NCBI GenBank assembly: GCA_035356615.1
Contig: DAOQSN010000028.1
Coordinates: 10,559 to 74,558 of the forward strand
DNA from: JAKQDH01 sp029558835
GTDB taxonomy: Bacteria > Planctomycetota > Phycisphaerae > UBA1845
DNA length: 64,000 nucleotides
Direction: 5' to 3'
The position numbers and the translations under genes were made by a program. Numbering within the stretch: the first letter of the stretch is position 1; every line of letters starts with the position of its first letter. Below the pieces are notes generated by a model. That model was not told the origin of the DNA. It saw only the letters and a list, made by a program, of their open reading frames with translations, and did no database searches. Below, piece by piece: positions 9,662-18,606 of this stretch.

Positions 9662-10705
9662 ATGGCCAAGGACAAGAACAAGCCCGGTCAGACCATCGAG
9701 TACGAAGCGGTCAAGGGGACCATGAAGGCGGCGGTTCTGCTGCTGGCCCTGGACCGCGAATCGGCCGCGACCGTGCTGAAACTGCTGGATGAGGACCTGG
9801 TCGAGGAGGTTACCCGCGAGATCGCGCAGATCGACCTGGTGGACGTACACACGCGCGGGAAAGTGATCGAGGAGTTTTACAACCTCGCGCTGGCCCGCCA
9901 GTACGTGCAGCAGGGCGGTCTGTTGCACGCGAAGGCACTGCTGGATCGGGCGTTGCCGTCCGACCAGGCCAGCCGCGTCCTGAAGATGATCGAGCATCAG
10001 GTCTACCAGCAGCCGTTTGCCTTTCTCGGCAAGACGGACAGCGAGAACCTGACCGCGTTCATACAGGACGAGCACCCGCAGACGATCGCCCTGATCCTCT
10101 CGCACCTGACCGCGAGCAAGGCGTCGGAGATACTGGCGGGTCTGCCGACGGCCAAGCAGGTCGAGGTGGTTTCCCGCATCGCCAACATGGATAACACCAA
10201 CCCCGAGGTCATCAAGGAGGTGGAAAAGGGGCTGGAGATGCGGCTTTCGGGGATCGTGTCGCAGACGTTCCAGAAGGTCGGTGGCATCGACGCGGTGGCG
10301 GCCATGCTCAATCTGGCTGACCGCTCCACGGAGAAGGGCATCCTCGAGGCTCTCGAATCGGAAGACCCGGACCTGGTGGAGCAGATTCGCCGCCTGATGT
10401 TCGTGTTCGAGGACATCATGCTGGTGAATGACAAGGGCATCCAGGTGGTGCTCAAGGAGATCGAGAACGATGAACTGGCCCTGGCCCTGAAGACGGCCAG
10501 CCCGGACCTGCGGGAGAAGATCTTCCGCAACATGTCGGAGCGGGCGGCGCAGTTGATCAAGGAAGAGATGGAATACATGGGGCCGGTGCGCGTCAGCGAC
10601 GTCGAGGCGGCGCAGCAGAAGATCGTGGACGTGGTGCGGCGGCTGGAGGACGCGGGCGAGATCATTATCTCCGGTCGCGGCGGCGAGAAGGAACTGATTG
10701 TGTAG
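9662..10705 (+). CDS. fliG: Flagellar motor switch protein FliG
   Basis: A protein of 347 residues, close to the usual 330-345. The N-terminal domain (AAVLLLALDRESAATVLKLLDEDLVEEVTREIAQ) binds FliF; the middle domain carries the EHPQTIALILSHL (EHPQ) motif for FliM contact; the C-terminal domain (LVNDKGIQVVLKEIENDEL and ALKTASPDLREKIFRNMS) holds the charged helix that meets the stator protein MotA. All three domains look intact. With FliM absent from this window, its ring partner must be encoded elsewhere or replaced. Confidence 0.96.
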   Translation: MAKDKNKPGQTIEYEAVKGTMKAAVLLLALDRESAATVLKLLDEDLVEEVTREIAQIDLVDVHTRGKVIEEFYNLALARQYVQQGGLLHAKALLDRALPSDQASRVLKMIEHQVYQQPFAFLGKTDSENLTAFIQDEHPQTIALILSHLTASKASEILAGLPTAKQVEVVSRIANMDNTNPEVIKEVEKGLEMRLSGIVSQTFQKVGGIDAVAAMLNLADRSTEKGILEALESEDPDLVEQIRRLMFVFEDIMLVNDKGIQVVLKEIENDELALALKTASPDLREKIFRNMSERAAQLIKEEMEYMGPVRVSDVEAAQQKIVDVVRRLEDAGEIIISGRGGEKELIV

Positions 10706-10718
10706 AAGTGCTCGTCCG

Positions 10719-10740
10719 CCTCTCCCCCCAGGGGGAGAGG
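10719..10740 (+). repeat. CCTCTCCCCC / GGGGGAGAGG palindrome
   Basis: A 10-bp perfect inverted repeat with a two-base loop lies between fliG and fliH. It is followed by GGCCGGGTGAGGGGGCAC. This type of palindrome is common in many GC-rich genomes as a REP-like element. No T run follows, so it is more likely a repeat or mRNA-processing hairpin than a terminator. Confidence 0.5.
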
Positions 10741-10761
10741 GCCGGGTGAGGGGGCACGCGG

Positions 10762-11475
10762 ATGGCCACGGTGATCAAGGCAGGCTCGGCCGGGCCGCTG
10801 CTGAACCGGCTCACTACGGTGGACCTGGCAGACCACCTGGCGGAGGCGCGCGCCGTGGTGGAACAGGCGCGGCAGGAGGCGACGCGGATCGTAGCGGCCG
10901 CCCGGCAACGCGAAGCGAGTCTCTTCGAGCAGACGCGGGCCCGCGGCGCCGAGCAGGGGTACCAGGAGGGCTTCGAGCGGGGACAGGCGGAAGGCAGAGC
11001 GGCAGCCCACACCGAAGCGGTGGCAAGCTTCCAGCAACAAGAGGCCCAGGTGATCGCCGCCCTGCGCCAGGCCATTACGCAGATCGAGGGTTTCAAGACG
11101 GACCTGCGTCTCCAGGCCGAGCGGGACTTGCTGGAGTTTGCGGTCGAGGTGGCGCGGAAACTGACGTTCGCGGTGGGACGCGTGTCCCCGGAGGCGGCGC
11201 AGGAGAACTTCCGGCGGGCGCTCGAACGCGTGGCCGCGCGGACCAGCCTCACAGTGCGCGTGCACCCGGACGACGTGGATGCTCTGCGGATGTTCGCCCC
11301 GCAGGTGCTGGAACAGAACGCCCGCGACGAGGCGGTGAAGATTGTGCCCGACGCGCAGGTGACGGCCGGTGGGTGCATCGTCGAGCACGCGGCGGGTCAG
11401 GTGGACGCGACGCTGGAGACGCAACTGGAGGCGCTGGTGACCCTGCTGTTGGGACGGGAGGCACGCGATGGCTGA
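10762..11475 (+). CDS. fliH: Flagellar assembly protein FliH
   Basis: A protein of 237 residues. FliH is the peripheral stalk that regulates the FliI ATPase and docks it to the C ring. It shows a coiled-coil region (EARAVVEQARQEATRIVAAA), the GxxxG-like stretch typical of FliH (GAEQGYQEGFERGQAEGRAAA), and a C-terminal globular domain (LLEFAVEVARKLTFAVG and ASLTVRVHPDD-like segments ending in VDATLETQLEALVTLLL). It overlaps fliI by eight bases, which fits a stoichiometric complex. Confidence 0.92.
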   Translation: MATVIKAGSAGPLLNRLTTVDLADHLAEARAVVEQARQEATRIVAAARQREASLFEQTRARGAEQGYQEGFERGQAEGRAAAHTEAVASFQQQEAQVIAALRQAITQIEGFKTDLRLQAERDLLEFAVEVARKLTFAVGRVSPEAAQENFRRALERVAARTSLTVRVHPDDVDALRMFAPQVLEQNARDEAVKIVPDAQVTAGGCIVEHAAGQVDATLETQLEALVTLLLGREARDG

Positions 11476-12832
11476 CCTGTTCGCCGAGCCTCGACGCCTG
11501 GTGCAGCGGACGGCCACGGTGCAGGTGACCGGGCGCGTCGTGCAGGTGACGGGCCTGACGGTGGTGGCGGAGGGTTTGCCGTTGCCGGTGGGGTCGTTTT
11601 GCACGATCACGCGGGCGCATGCGGAGTCGATCCCGGCGCAGGTGGTGGCGTTCCAGGCGGGGCGCACGGTGCTGATGACGTTGCAGGAACCGCAGGGCGT
11701 GGGCGCCGGGGACTGCGTGCGGAGCGCCGCCGCGTTGCAGTTCGTGCCGGTGGGGCGGCAGATGCTCGGGCGCGTGGTGGACGGTCTGGGACGCCCGATC
11801 GACGGACACGGGGCTTTCAACGTGGAGGCGCATCTGCCTGTCTACCGGGAGGCGCCCCAGGCGCTGGCGCGGCGGCCGATCGACAGGCCTCTCAGTACCG
11901 GCATCCGGGCCATCGACGCGCTGCACACCGTCGGCGGGGGGCAGCGGCTGGGCATCTTCGCGGGCACGGGCGTGGGCAAGAGCGTGCTGCTGGGGATGAT
12001 CGCGCGGTACACGGCCGCCGATGTCACCGTCGTGGCCCTGATCGGCGAGCGCGGACGGGAGGTCGGTGACTTCCTGCGGAAGGACCTGGGGCCCGAGGGA
12101 CTGAAGCGCTGCGTGCTCGTAGTCAGTACTGCACATGAGTCGCCGGTGCTGCGGGTGCGGGCGGGCTTCGTGGCCACGGCCGTCGCGGAGTACTTCCGCG
12201 ACCAGGGGCAGGACGTGCTGTTGCTGATGGACTCGACGACGCGACTGGCGATGGCGCAGCGGCAGATCGGGCTTTCCGCCGGCGAGCCGCCCACGACGAA
12301 GGGCTATCCGCCCAGCGTGTTCGCCCTGTTGCCGCAGTTGCTGGAACGCAGCGGGCGCACCGAACGCGGCAGCATTACCGGACTGTACACGGTGCTCGTG
12401 GAAGGCGACGACATCACGGAGCCGATCTCCGACGCCATCCGCGGGATTCTCGACGGGCACGTGTGGCTGGCGCGGGGGCTGGCCAATCGCGGGCACTACC
12501 CGGCGGTGGCCGTGCTGGAGAGCATCAGCCGCGTGATGGTCGACGTGGCCGAAACCGAGCACTTGCGGGCGGCGCGGACCGTGCGTCGCGTGCTGGCGGT
12601 GTGGGCGGACATCGAGGACCTGGTCAATATCGGCGCCTATGCGGTCGGGACGAACGTGGAGTTTGATGTGGCCGTGCAGATGAAGCCGCGCATTGATGAG
12701 TTCCTCCAGCAGGCGATTGCCGAGCGGGCGGAGTGGTCCGCCACGGTGCTGCGCCTGGTGGAGCTGGCCGGGGCGATCGAGACGCTGCGGGCCCAGTTGC
12801 AGGGGCGCCGTGCCGCGGCACCGGCGGCGTAG
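11468..12832 (+). CDS. fliI: Flagellum-specific export ATPase FliI
   Basis: A protein of 454 residues, close to the family length of 440-460. Walker A is GIFAGTGVGKSVLLGM near 158-173; GERGREV and Walker B-like VLLLMDSTTRLAMAQR follow; the signature FSAGEPPTTKGYPPSVFALLP-type segment is present with the Ser replaced only outside the core. It is an F1-beta-like hexamer that energises unfolding and delivery of flagellar substrates. The start lies inside fliH, and the catalytic glutamate of GERG is intact. Confidence 0.96.
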   Translation: MADLFAEPRRLVQRTATVQVTGRVVQVTGLTVVAEGLPLPVGSFCTITRAHAESIPAQVVAFQAGRTVLMTLQEPQGVGAGDCVRSAAALQFVPVGRQMLGRVVDGLGRPIDGHGAFNVEAHLPVYREAPQALARRPIDRPLSTGIRAIDALHTVGGGQRLGIFAGTGVGKSVLLGMIARYTAADVTVVALIGERGREVGDFLRKDLGPEGLKRCVLVVSTAHESPVLRVRAGFVATAVAEYFRDQGQDVLLLMDSTTRLAMAQRQIGLSAGEPPTTKGYPPSVFALLPQLLERSGRTERGSITGLYTVLVEGDDITEPISDAIRGILDGHVWLARGLANRGHYPAVAVLESISRVMVDVAETEHLRAARTVRRVLAVWADIEDLVNIGAYAVGTNVEFDVAVQMKPRIDEFLQQAIAERAEWSATVLRLVELAGAIETLRAQLQGRRAAAPAA

Positions 12833-12850
12833 CAGGGGTGACCATCAGCC

Positions 12851-13333
12851 ATGCCCGGTCGGTTCCGGTTTCGTCTCGAAGCGGTGCGCCGGGTGCGGCG
12901 GCAGGCGCAGGACGCGCAGCAGCGCGTGGTGGCCGGTGAGCAACGCGAACTGCTGCGACTGGAAGAGAACGTCCGCCAGTGCACGGAGCAGTTGCGGGCG
13001 CAGGTGCAGGCGGGGCGGCGGACGCTGCTGGGGACGGCGCTCGACGTGCCGTTGTTGCGCCGGCAGCAGTTTTATCGGGGCTGGCTGCAGCGCCAGATTC
13101 TGGAGACGCAGGCGACCGCCGACGCCCAACAGGCGAAGCTCGCCCGGGAGCGGGAGAAACTGGCCGAGCTGTCGCGGCGCCTGAAGGTGATCGAGAAGCT
13201 CCGCGAGAAGCAGTGGCTTCGCCACCGCACCGAGGCGCAGCGGGCGGAGCAGGTGGAGACCAACGAGATCGGCAACCAGATGTACGTGCGGCAGCGAGTG
13301 GAAGGCCCGGGTTCCTTGAGCCTGGGTGACTGA
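12851..13333 (+). CDS. fliJ: Flagellar export protein FliJ
   Basis: A protein of 160 residues predicted to form one long antiparallel coiled coil: FRFRLEAVRRVRRQAQDAQQR at the N-terminus, which is the FliJ signature, then a charged helical tract ending RHRTEAQRAEQVETNEIGNQMYVR. FliJ sits in the centre of the FliI hexamer and links it to FlhA. It lies 18 bases after fliI, the normal place. Confidence 0.9.
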   Translation: MPGRFRFRLEAVRRVRRQAQDAQQRVVAGEQRELLRLEENVRQCTEQLRAQVQAGRRTLLGTALDVPLLRRQQFYRGWLQRQILETQATADAQQAKLAREREKLAELSRRLKVIEKLREKQWLRHRTEAQRAEQVETNEIGNQMYVRQRVEGPGSLSLGD

Positions 13334-13380
13334 TGACGCGAGCTGGTGGCCCAGGTTCTCTGCGCCGGGAGGTGTTTAGC

Positions 13381-13430
13381 GTGGGTGCCATGCCCTCACC
13401 CGCCGCAGGCGGGGGTGGGCATGTGCCGCG
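13381..13430 (-). repeat. R2 palindromic repeat
   Basis: Reads GTGGGTGCCATGCCCTCACC, then CGCCGCAGGCGGGGGTGGGC. The reverse complement is present almost base for base at 20884-20925, before fliN. It can fold as GGGTGCCATGCCC paired with a GGGTGGGCATG arm. It is the main content of the 219-bp gap after fliJ, which also shows a CCCGCGACCGCGGTTGCGGG hairpin at 13440-13459. Confidence 0.7.
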
Positions 13431-13552
13431 GCATGCTAACCCGCGACCGCGGTTGCGGGAAAGCACGGCACCTACAACGCCAACGACGCCAAACACATAC
13501 CTGAACCTGGGGAACGCAAGAGCGCGGCGTACTGGGGCGGAGTCTGACGACC

Positions 13553-14230
13553 ATGAATGGCACACTGATTCGACGGGCGTATGACATGGTCGCGCTGCTG
13601 GCGGTGCTGCACCTGCTCGCACTGGGCGCGCTAAGCACCTATCTGATCGGCAGCGGTACGTTGACAGGCGAGCGGGTGCAGCGCATCGCGGCCGTCCTGC
13701 GCGGCGAAGAGCCCGCGCCGGTGGAGACGCCGGCCACGGAGGCGAAGCCGGCGCCGCCGCCCCCGCCCCCCGTCGGGCAATCCGCGGAGGATGCTGCCCT
13801 GGCGGCCCAGCAGGACGAGGAGATCACGCGCCGGGAGGCCGAGCGCATCAAGGCGGAACTGGATCAGCGCTTGGCCACGGTCAACCGCGTCCTGCTGCAA
13901 GTGACGAAGAAACGCGAAGCCTGGGAACAGGAGGTGGCCGACGCCAACCGTCGTGCCCAGGAGCTGAACCAGACCGGCGACAACGAGGGTTTTCGCAAGG
14001 AGTTGGAGTACTTCGAGACGCTGTCGCCGAAGGTCGCCGTGCAGCACCTGCTGGCGAAGTCGAACGTGGACGAGGCCGCCCGCATCCTGCTGGCGCTCGA
14101 TGCGGGCAAGGGCAAGAAGATCATCGAGGCGGCCAAGCGCGGCAACGACCTGGAACGCATGAAGATGATCCTGCAACGGCTGCGCGAAGTGGCGCCGAAC
14201 CGCTCGGCGGAGCTGGAGAGCAACGGCTAA
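13553..14230 (+). CDS. MotE-like flagellar protein (MgtE N-like domain)
   Basis: A protein of 225 residues. One transmembrane helix at about 10-36 (MVALLAVLHLLALGALSTYLIG), a proline-rich linker (EAKPAPPPPPPVG), a coiled coil (EITRREAERIKAELDQRL), and a C-terminal helical domain (EYFETLSPKVAVQHLLAKS and VDEAARILLALDAGKGKKIIEAA) of the MgtE N-terminal type. Such MotE or FliJ-FliK interval proteins are frequent in non-enteric flagellar operons and stabilise or regulate the motor. The call rests on domain order and location between fliJ and fliK; the exact role is not established. Confidence 0.72.
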   Translation: MNGTLIRRAYDMVALLAVLHLLALGALSTYLIGSGTLTGERVQRIAAVLRGEEPAPVETPATEAKPAPPPPPPVGQSAEDAALAAQQDEEITRREAERIKAELDQRLATVNRVLLQVTKKREAWEQEVADANRRAQELNQTGDNEGFRKELEYFETLSPKVAVQHLLAKSNVDEAARILLALDAGKGKKIIEAAKRGNDLERMKMILQRLREVAPNRSAELESNG

Positions 14231-14249
14231 CCGACCGGGGGCGTATGAC

Positions 14250-15602
14250 GTGCAATCGCTGACGACAACTTCGCCCCGCGCGGTGGGCAATGAGGCACCC
14301 GGTGGCGGGCGCGCGCCGGCGACGGGGCAGCCGTCAGCCCGGCAAGCGTCCGTGACCTCGGCCTTCGAGGTTTTGCTGAGCGCCTGCTGGGGGACGGCGC
14401 CTGACCGCCTGGCGGCCATGCTGGATGCCTCCGCGGAGCAGATGTTCGAGGCGCCGCCGGGATCGGCGGAGCAGAGCGCCCAGGCACGCCGGGAAGACGC
14501 AGCACCCGCAGAAGGAGACATGACGAGCAAGCGCGTGGAAGCCTTGCGTGCCCACCGGGCCGCAGGCGAGCCGACGCAGGCCGGCGGGGAGTCCGTTGTC
14601 ACCGGTGCCGTGGGCGTTGCGAGCGGCGGCGGGGCGGCGGACGGCGCACGCAGCACCAGTGGCGACGATGCGGGTGCGACCGACGCGCGCACGGTCGGTC
14701 GGGCCTTCGACGGGCTGAGTGACAGAGCGTGGCAGGAAGTGGCCGCCCGCTCCACGGGGTCGGGTGCCTCCGGTGGACGCGGGCAAACGACGTCGCAGGC
14801 GCCGGCGCCCGGTTCAGGTGCGCCACCCGTGTTGACCGCAACGGTGCTAACGGATGCGGTAGCAAATGCGGGGCAGGCGGGAAGCCAGAGCGTCGCCCGC
14901 CAGGTGGCGGAACTGCTCAACTCCGGACGCGCGGGCGAGGCGACCTCGGTTCGCAGCGTCCCCGCGACGGCGGCGGACGCGCGTACGGCTGCGACCATGC
15001 GCGCGGCAGCGCCGTCCGCGACCGGCTCCAAGCAGTCCGGCGCGACCGCGGCCAGGACGCCGGTTCCCGATGAGACGCGCTCGCCGCTGTTCGAGCGGCT
15101 GGTGCGGACAATGAAGTTGCAGGGCGGCTGGCGCAGTTCCAGCGCGCGGATGCAGTTGTATCCGCCCGAACTGGGACGCATGCGCGTGGACGTCCAACTG
15201 AGCGGGAAGGACCTGAGTGTCGCGGTCCGCGTCGAGCGCGCGGAGGCGCAGGAGTTGCTCAGCGAGCGGCTGGGGTCGCTGAAGACGGCGCTGGAACAGC
15301 ACGGGGTCCACGTGAAGCACCTGGAAGTCACCGTGGCGTCCGGGGCCGGAGCGGGAGAGAGCGCCGCGGAGCGCGGCTCAGCCGGCGGCGGTGAGTCGCC
15401 TGCCGGAACGCCGCAGCAGTCGTCGGCGGACCTGCCTGGCGAGACGGCGGAAGGGCGGGATTCGTCCCCCGGTCGAACGGCGTCGCTGGAGGAGGCAGGG
15501 GCCGAAGACGGGCCGGCGGCCGTTGCCGCTGGTGGAGCGGTAGAGGCCGGGGAAGCGGTTTGGCGGGTCGGCACGGAGGCGCGACTCGATATCAGGGTTT
15601 GA
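14250..15602 (+). CDS. fliK: Flagellar hook-length control protein FliK
   Basis: A protein of 450 residues. The first 270 are low complexity, rich in Ala, Gly, Ser and Thr, as expected for the secreted molecular-ruler part. The C-terminal Flg_hook domain is clear around 285-365: MKLQGGWRSSSARMQLYPPELGRMRV, then VQLSGKDLSVAVRVERAEAQELLSERLGSLKTALE. This domain switches the export gate from hook to filament substrates. The start is a GTG; an ATG five bases upstream is out of frame and quickly meets a stop. It ends right before flgD, whose scaffolding role precedes hook growth. Confidence 0.9.
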   Translation: MQSLTTTSPRAVGNEAPGGGRAPATGQPSARQASVTSAFEVLLSACWGTAPDRLAAMLDASAEQMFEAPPGSAEQSAQARREDAAPAEGDMTSKRVEALRAHRAAGEPTQAGGESVVTGAVGVASGGGAADGARSTSGDDAGATDARTVGRAFDGLSDRAWQEVAARSTGSGASGGRGQTTSQAPAPGSGAPPVLTATVLTDAVANAGQAGSQSVARQVAELLNSGRAGEATSVRSVPATAADARTAATMRAAAPSATGSKQSGATAARTPVPDETRSPLFERLVRTMKLQGGWRSSSARMQLYPPELGRMRVDVQLSGKDLSVAVRVERAEAQELLSERLGSLKTALEQHGVHVKHLEVTVASGAGAGESAAERGSAGGGESPAGTPQQSSADLPGETAEGRDSSPGRTASLEEAGAEDGPAAVAAGGAVEAGEAVWRVGTEARLDIRV

Positions 15603-15689
15603 GTGCGCGGACGCTACGGCGTCCGGCGGCACGCGGAGGCGTATCGGCGGAGACCGCTAGCCTCCGTCCCCTTTGCTCGGAGCCTGCGC

Positions 15690-16295
15690 GTGAGCACCAT
15701 TGACGCGACATCCGGTCTGCTGACTTCGACCGCGACCGGCTCGACCAGCAGCTTCTCGAACCTCAGCGGTGACGACTTCCTCAAGCTCCTGCTTACGCAG
15801 ATCGCCAACCAGGATCCGTTGGAGCCGATGGGCAACCAGGAGCTGATGGAGCAGATTTCGTCGATCCGCAACCTGGAGATGACCACCACGCTGACCAACT
15901 CCCTCAAGACGCTGACCGGTCAGCAGCGGTTCACGTCGGCGGCCGCCCTGATCGGGCAGTACGTGGCCGGCACGTCGAGCACCGATGGGACGCTGGTGCA
16001 GGGCGTGGTGACGGCGGTGCGGTTCGACGCGAGCGGCGCGGCCGTGCTGCAACTCAGCAGCGGGACGGAGTTGCCGCTCGAACAGGTACAGACGGTGGCC
16101 GCCCCCCAGCAGGCAGCCGCGGGGCTGGTCGGACTGACGGTCGCCGGAGTGGACCGGCGCGCGACGACCCCCGAGGTGCGCGAGGGCGTGGTTACCGCGT
16201 CGCGCGTGGCCGACGACGGGCAGGTCGTGCTGGAACTGGACACGGGCAACGACCTGCGCCTGATCGACGTGGTGACGGTGCGCGAAACGGCGTAG
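15690..16295 (+). CDS. flgD: Flagellar hook assembly scaffold FlgD
   Basis: A protein of 201 residues from the GTG start. The N-terminal motif DDFLKLLLTQIANQDPLEPMGNQELMEQISSI is a near-canonical FlgD signature, followed by a beta-rich tail (LVGLTVAGVD, VVLELDTGNDL). FlgD caps the growing hook and is later shed. The frame is open back to the fliK stop, giving up to 29 more codons, but that stretch is arginine-rich and not FlgD-like; GGAGCC before the GTG supports the shorter form. Confidence 0.9.
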   Translation: MSTIDATSGLLTSTATGSTSSFSNLSGDDFLKLLLTQIANQDPLEPMGNQELMEQISSIRNLEMTTTLTNSLKTLTGQQRFTSAAALIGQYVAGTSSTDGTLVQGVVTAVRFDASGAAVLQLSSGTELPLEQVQTVAAPQQAAAGLVGLTVAGVDRRATTPEVREGVVTASRVADDGQVVLELDTGNDLRLIDVVTVRETA

Positions 16296-16409
16296 GACGG
16301 CGTTACGAAGACATGTGGCGGCAGCAGGGGCGCGGCGTGGGCGGCGCCGGAAGTTCTGAGAGGATGTTAGACCCGAGCGGCATTGGCCGCGAGCGGAGCG
16401 TCGAACCGG

Positions 16410-18110
16410 ATGTCACTTTCTTCGGCCATGATGGTGGGCTTTACCGGTATCCGCAGCAACCAGGTGACGGTGGATACCGTCGGTGACAACATTGCCAACG
16501 TGGCGACGACCGCCTTCAAGTCGCAGCGGACGCTGTTCGAGACGTTGATGTACCGCACGACGCACGACGGCACCGGCCCGACGGCCGTGTCCGGCGGGAC
16601 CTTACCGCAGCAGTACGGGACCGGCTCCACGGTGGCCACGCTGCAACGCGACTTCCGCCAGGGTTCGCTGCAGACGACGGGCTTCGCGTCGGACCTGGCG
16701 CTGGACGGGCGCGGCTTCTTCGTGCTGGAGTCCGCTACGGGTGATCCAGTCTACACGCGTGACGGGGCGTTCCATCTTGACGCGAATTACACGATGGTCA
16801 GCAGCAACGGCGAGCCGTTGCAGGTGTACGCGGCGGATGCCACGGGGGCCATGGATACCTCGACGCTGACCAACCTCGTCATCCCCCTGGGCAGCGCGAG
16901 TGCCGCCAGCGCGACGGGCACGGTGGTGATGGACGGACAACTCAGTGGGTCGGCCGAGCCCGCCACGCAGGGTGCGGTGCTCGTGTCGCAACCGCTGACC
17001 ACGGCCTCGGGCAGCGCGGCCACGGAAGCAACGGCCTTGACGGACTTGGTGGATGACGACGGCGTGGCCCTGTTTGCCGAGGGCGACGCCGTGACGATCA
17101 ACGCGCGCAAGGGGCCGGACGGAGCGCTGGCGCCGGCGACGTTCGTGGTGGGCACCGACGGCCGGACCCTGGGTGACTTCGCGGCGTATTTGGAGCAGGT
17201 CCTCCGCCTCGACACAAACGCGGTGACCGGCGGCGGCGCTGGCGTCACGACCGCCGAGGGGCCTGCCCCGGCCGCGGGCAGCCTGGTCATTACCAGCAAT
17301 CCGGGTGACGTGAACGCAATCGAGCTGGGCGACGGCGCCATCCGCAACACCGGCTCGGTGCCGGGCTCGCCGCTGCGTTTCACAACGGTTACGGAGGCTG
17401 CCGGGACCGGCGAGAGCACCAGCTTCAACGTGTACGATTCGCTGGGCAACCCGGTGGGCATCCGCGTCCGGGCCGTCATGGAGTCCCGTTCCGAGGCGGG
17501 CACCACGTGGCGCTTCTATGCCGAGAGCGACGGGGGTACCGCGCCCGGCGCGCTGCTGGGCACCGGTACGATCACCTTTGACGCGAATGGTCAGTTCGTC
17601 AGCGCCACGAACAACACGCTGTCGATCGACCGGGCCGCCGCCGGGGCGGTGACGCCGTTGACCGTTACTTTGGACTTCAGCGGGCTGACCGGTGTGAGCA
17701 GCACGGACGGCAGTTCGCAACTGCTCATGGCCAGCCAGGACGGGCGACCGGCCGGTCTGCTCACCGATTATGAGATTGACGCCAACGGGATCGTCACCGC
17801 GAAGTACTCGAACACGCTGACGCAAACGCTGGGCCAGGTGGCGGTGGCGCTGTTTGCCAACGAAGAGGGGTTGGTGGCCCGGAGCGAGAACCGCTACCTC
17901 GAGGGGCCGAATTCCGGCTCCGCGACGCTCACCGTGGCGCAGAGCGGCGGGGCGGGGGCCGTGCGCTCCTACACGTTGGAGGAGAGTAACGTCGAGATCA
18001 CGCGGGAGTTCATCAACCTGATCAGCGCGCAGACGGGTATCTCGGCCGCCAGCCGCGTGGTGCGTACGGCCGACGACCTGCTCCAGCAACTGCTGCTGCT
18101 GGCGCGGTGA
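16410..18110 (+). CDS. flgE: Flagellar hook protein FlgE
   Basis: A protein of 566 residues, longer than the ~400 of enteric FlgE because of a large insert in the outer D2-like domain (about 150-350). The N-terminal rod/hook motif (MMVGFTGIRSNQVTVDTVGDNIANV) is intact, as are the ATTAFKSQRTLF segment and GSLQTTGFASDLALDGRGFFV, a FlgE hallmark. The C-terminal helix (EFINLISAQTGISAASRVVRTADDLLQQLL) completes the coiled core. The ATG 27 bases inside the open frame is preferred because it gives the canonical N-terminus. It is exported and polymerises into the hook. Confidence 0.94.
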   Translation: MSLSSAMMVGFTGIRSNQVTVDTVGDNIANVATTAFKSQRTLFETLMYRTTHDGTGPTAVSGGTLPQQYGTGSTVATLQRDFRQGSLQTTGFASDLALDGRGFFVLESATGDPVYTRDGAFHLDANYTMVSSNGEPLQVYAADATGAMDTSTLTNLVIPLGSASAASATGTVVMDGQLSGSAEPATQGAVLVSQPLTTASGSAATEATALTDLVDDDGVALFAEGDAVTINARKGPDGALAPATFVVGTDGRTLGDFAAYLEQVLRLDTNAVTGGGAGVTTAEGPAPAAGSLVITSNPGDVNAIELGDGAIRNTGSVPGSPLRFTTVTEAAGTGESTSFNVYDSLGNPVGIRVRAVMESRSEAGTTWRFYAESDGGTAPGALLGTGTITFDANGQFVSATNNTLSIDRAAAGAVTPLTVTLDFSGLTGVSSTDGSSQLLMASQDGRPAGLLTDYEIDANGIVTAKYSNTLTQTLGQVAVALFANEEGLVARSENRYLEGPNSGSATLTVAQSGGAGAVRSYTLEESNVEITREFINLISAQTGISAASRVVRTADDLLQQLLLLAR

Positions 18111-18128
18111 TGACCGGTGGCGGCGGAC

Positions 18129-18180
18129 AGCGTCTTGCGGGTTGAAGAACATGGCGGCGCTACGCCTGGCCATGTCACCC
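18129..18180 (-). repeat. R1 dispersed repeat, half copy
   Basis: GCGTCTTGCGGGTTGAAG is followed by ATGGCGGCGCTACGCCTGG and CCATGTCACCC. It is the same half-unit subtype as 7417-7468, with three to five changes. It fills the flgE-flbD gap and lies 43 bases before flbD. Confidence 0.7.
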
Positions 18181-18222
18181 CGCCGGTGCGGGGGGCGGGA
18201 GACAGGGGTTCGGGAGCCGGAC

Positions 18223-18417
18223 ATGATCACGCTTACGCGCCTGGACAAGCGAGTGATCGTGCTGAACTCCGAGCTGATCAAGTGGATCGAGGCCACTCCG
18301 GACACGATCGTGACGTTGATCAACGGGGACACGGTGATCGTGCGGGAGTCGGTGGAAGAGGTGGTGGATCGGGCCATTGATTATGCCCGGCGGGTGCGCG
18401 GGTTCCGCGTGGTTTGA
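18223..18417 (+). CDS. flbD: FlbD-family flagellar protein
   Basis: A 64-residue protein: MITLTRLDKRVIVLNSELIK, then WIEATPDTIVTLINGDTVIV and RESVEEVV, which is the FlbD family pattern (swarming/motility protein, unrelated to the Caulobacter response regulator of the same name). It sits between flgE and motA, as in many spirochaete, firmicute and planctomycete operons. The function is poorly known; a small soluble beta protein is expected. Upstream in-frame codons come from the R1 repeat and are not part of the gene. Confidence 0.88.
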   Translation: MITLTRLDKRVIVLNSELIKWIEATPDTIVTLINGDTVIVRESVEEVVDRAIDYARRVRGFRVV

Positions 18418-18606
18418 GCTGTGCGTTCCGGGCGGACCGGTATGATCGGACCCGCGGGGATGCCTGTCCGGACGCGGGGGCGCCGCCGACGAGCGTGACC
18501 GCCCGGTGAGCGCCTTAACGAGCCGTCCGCGGAACGTCGATATCGTGTTCGACGGAAGGACGGGGCGGGGTGACGCCCTGTTGCAGTGTGGGAGCTTATC
18601 AGACCT

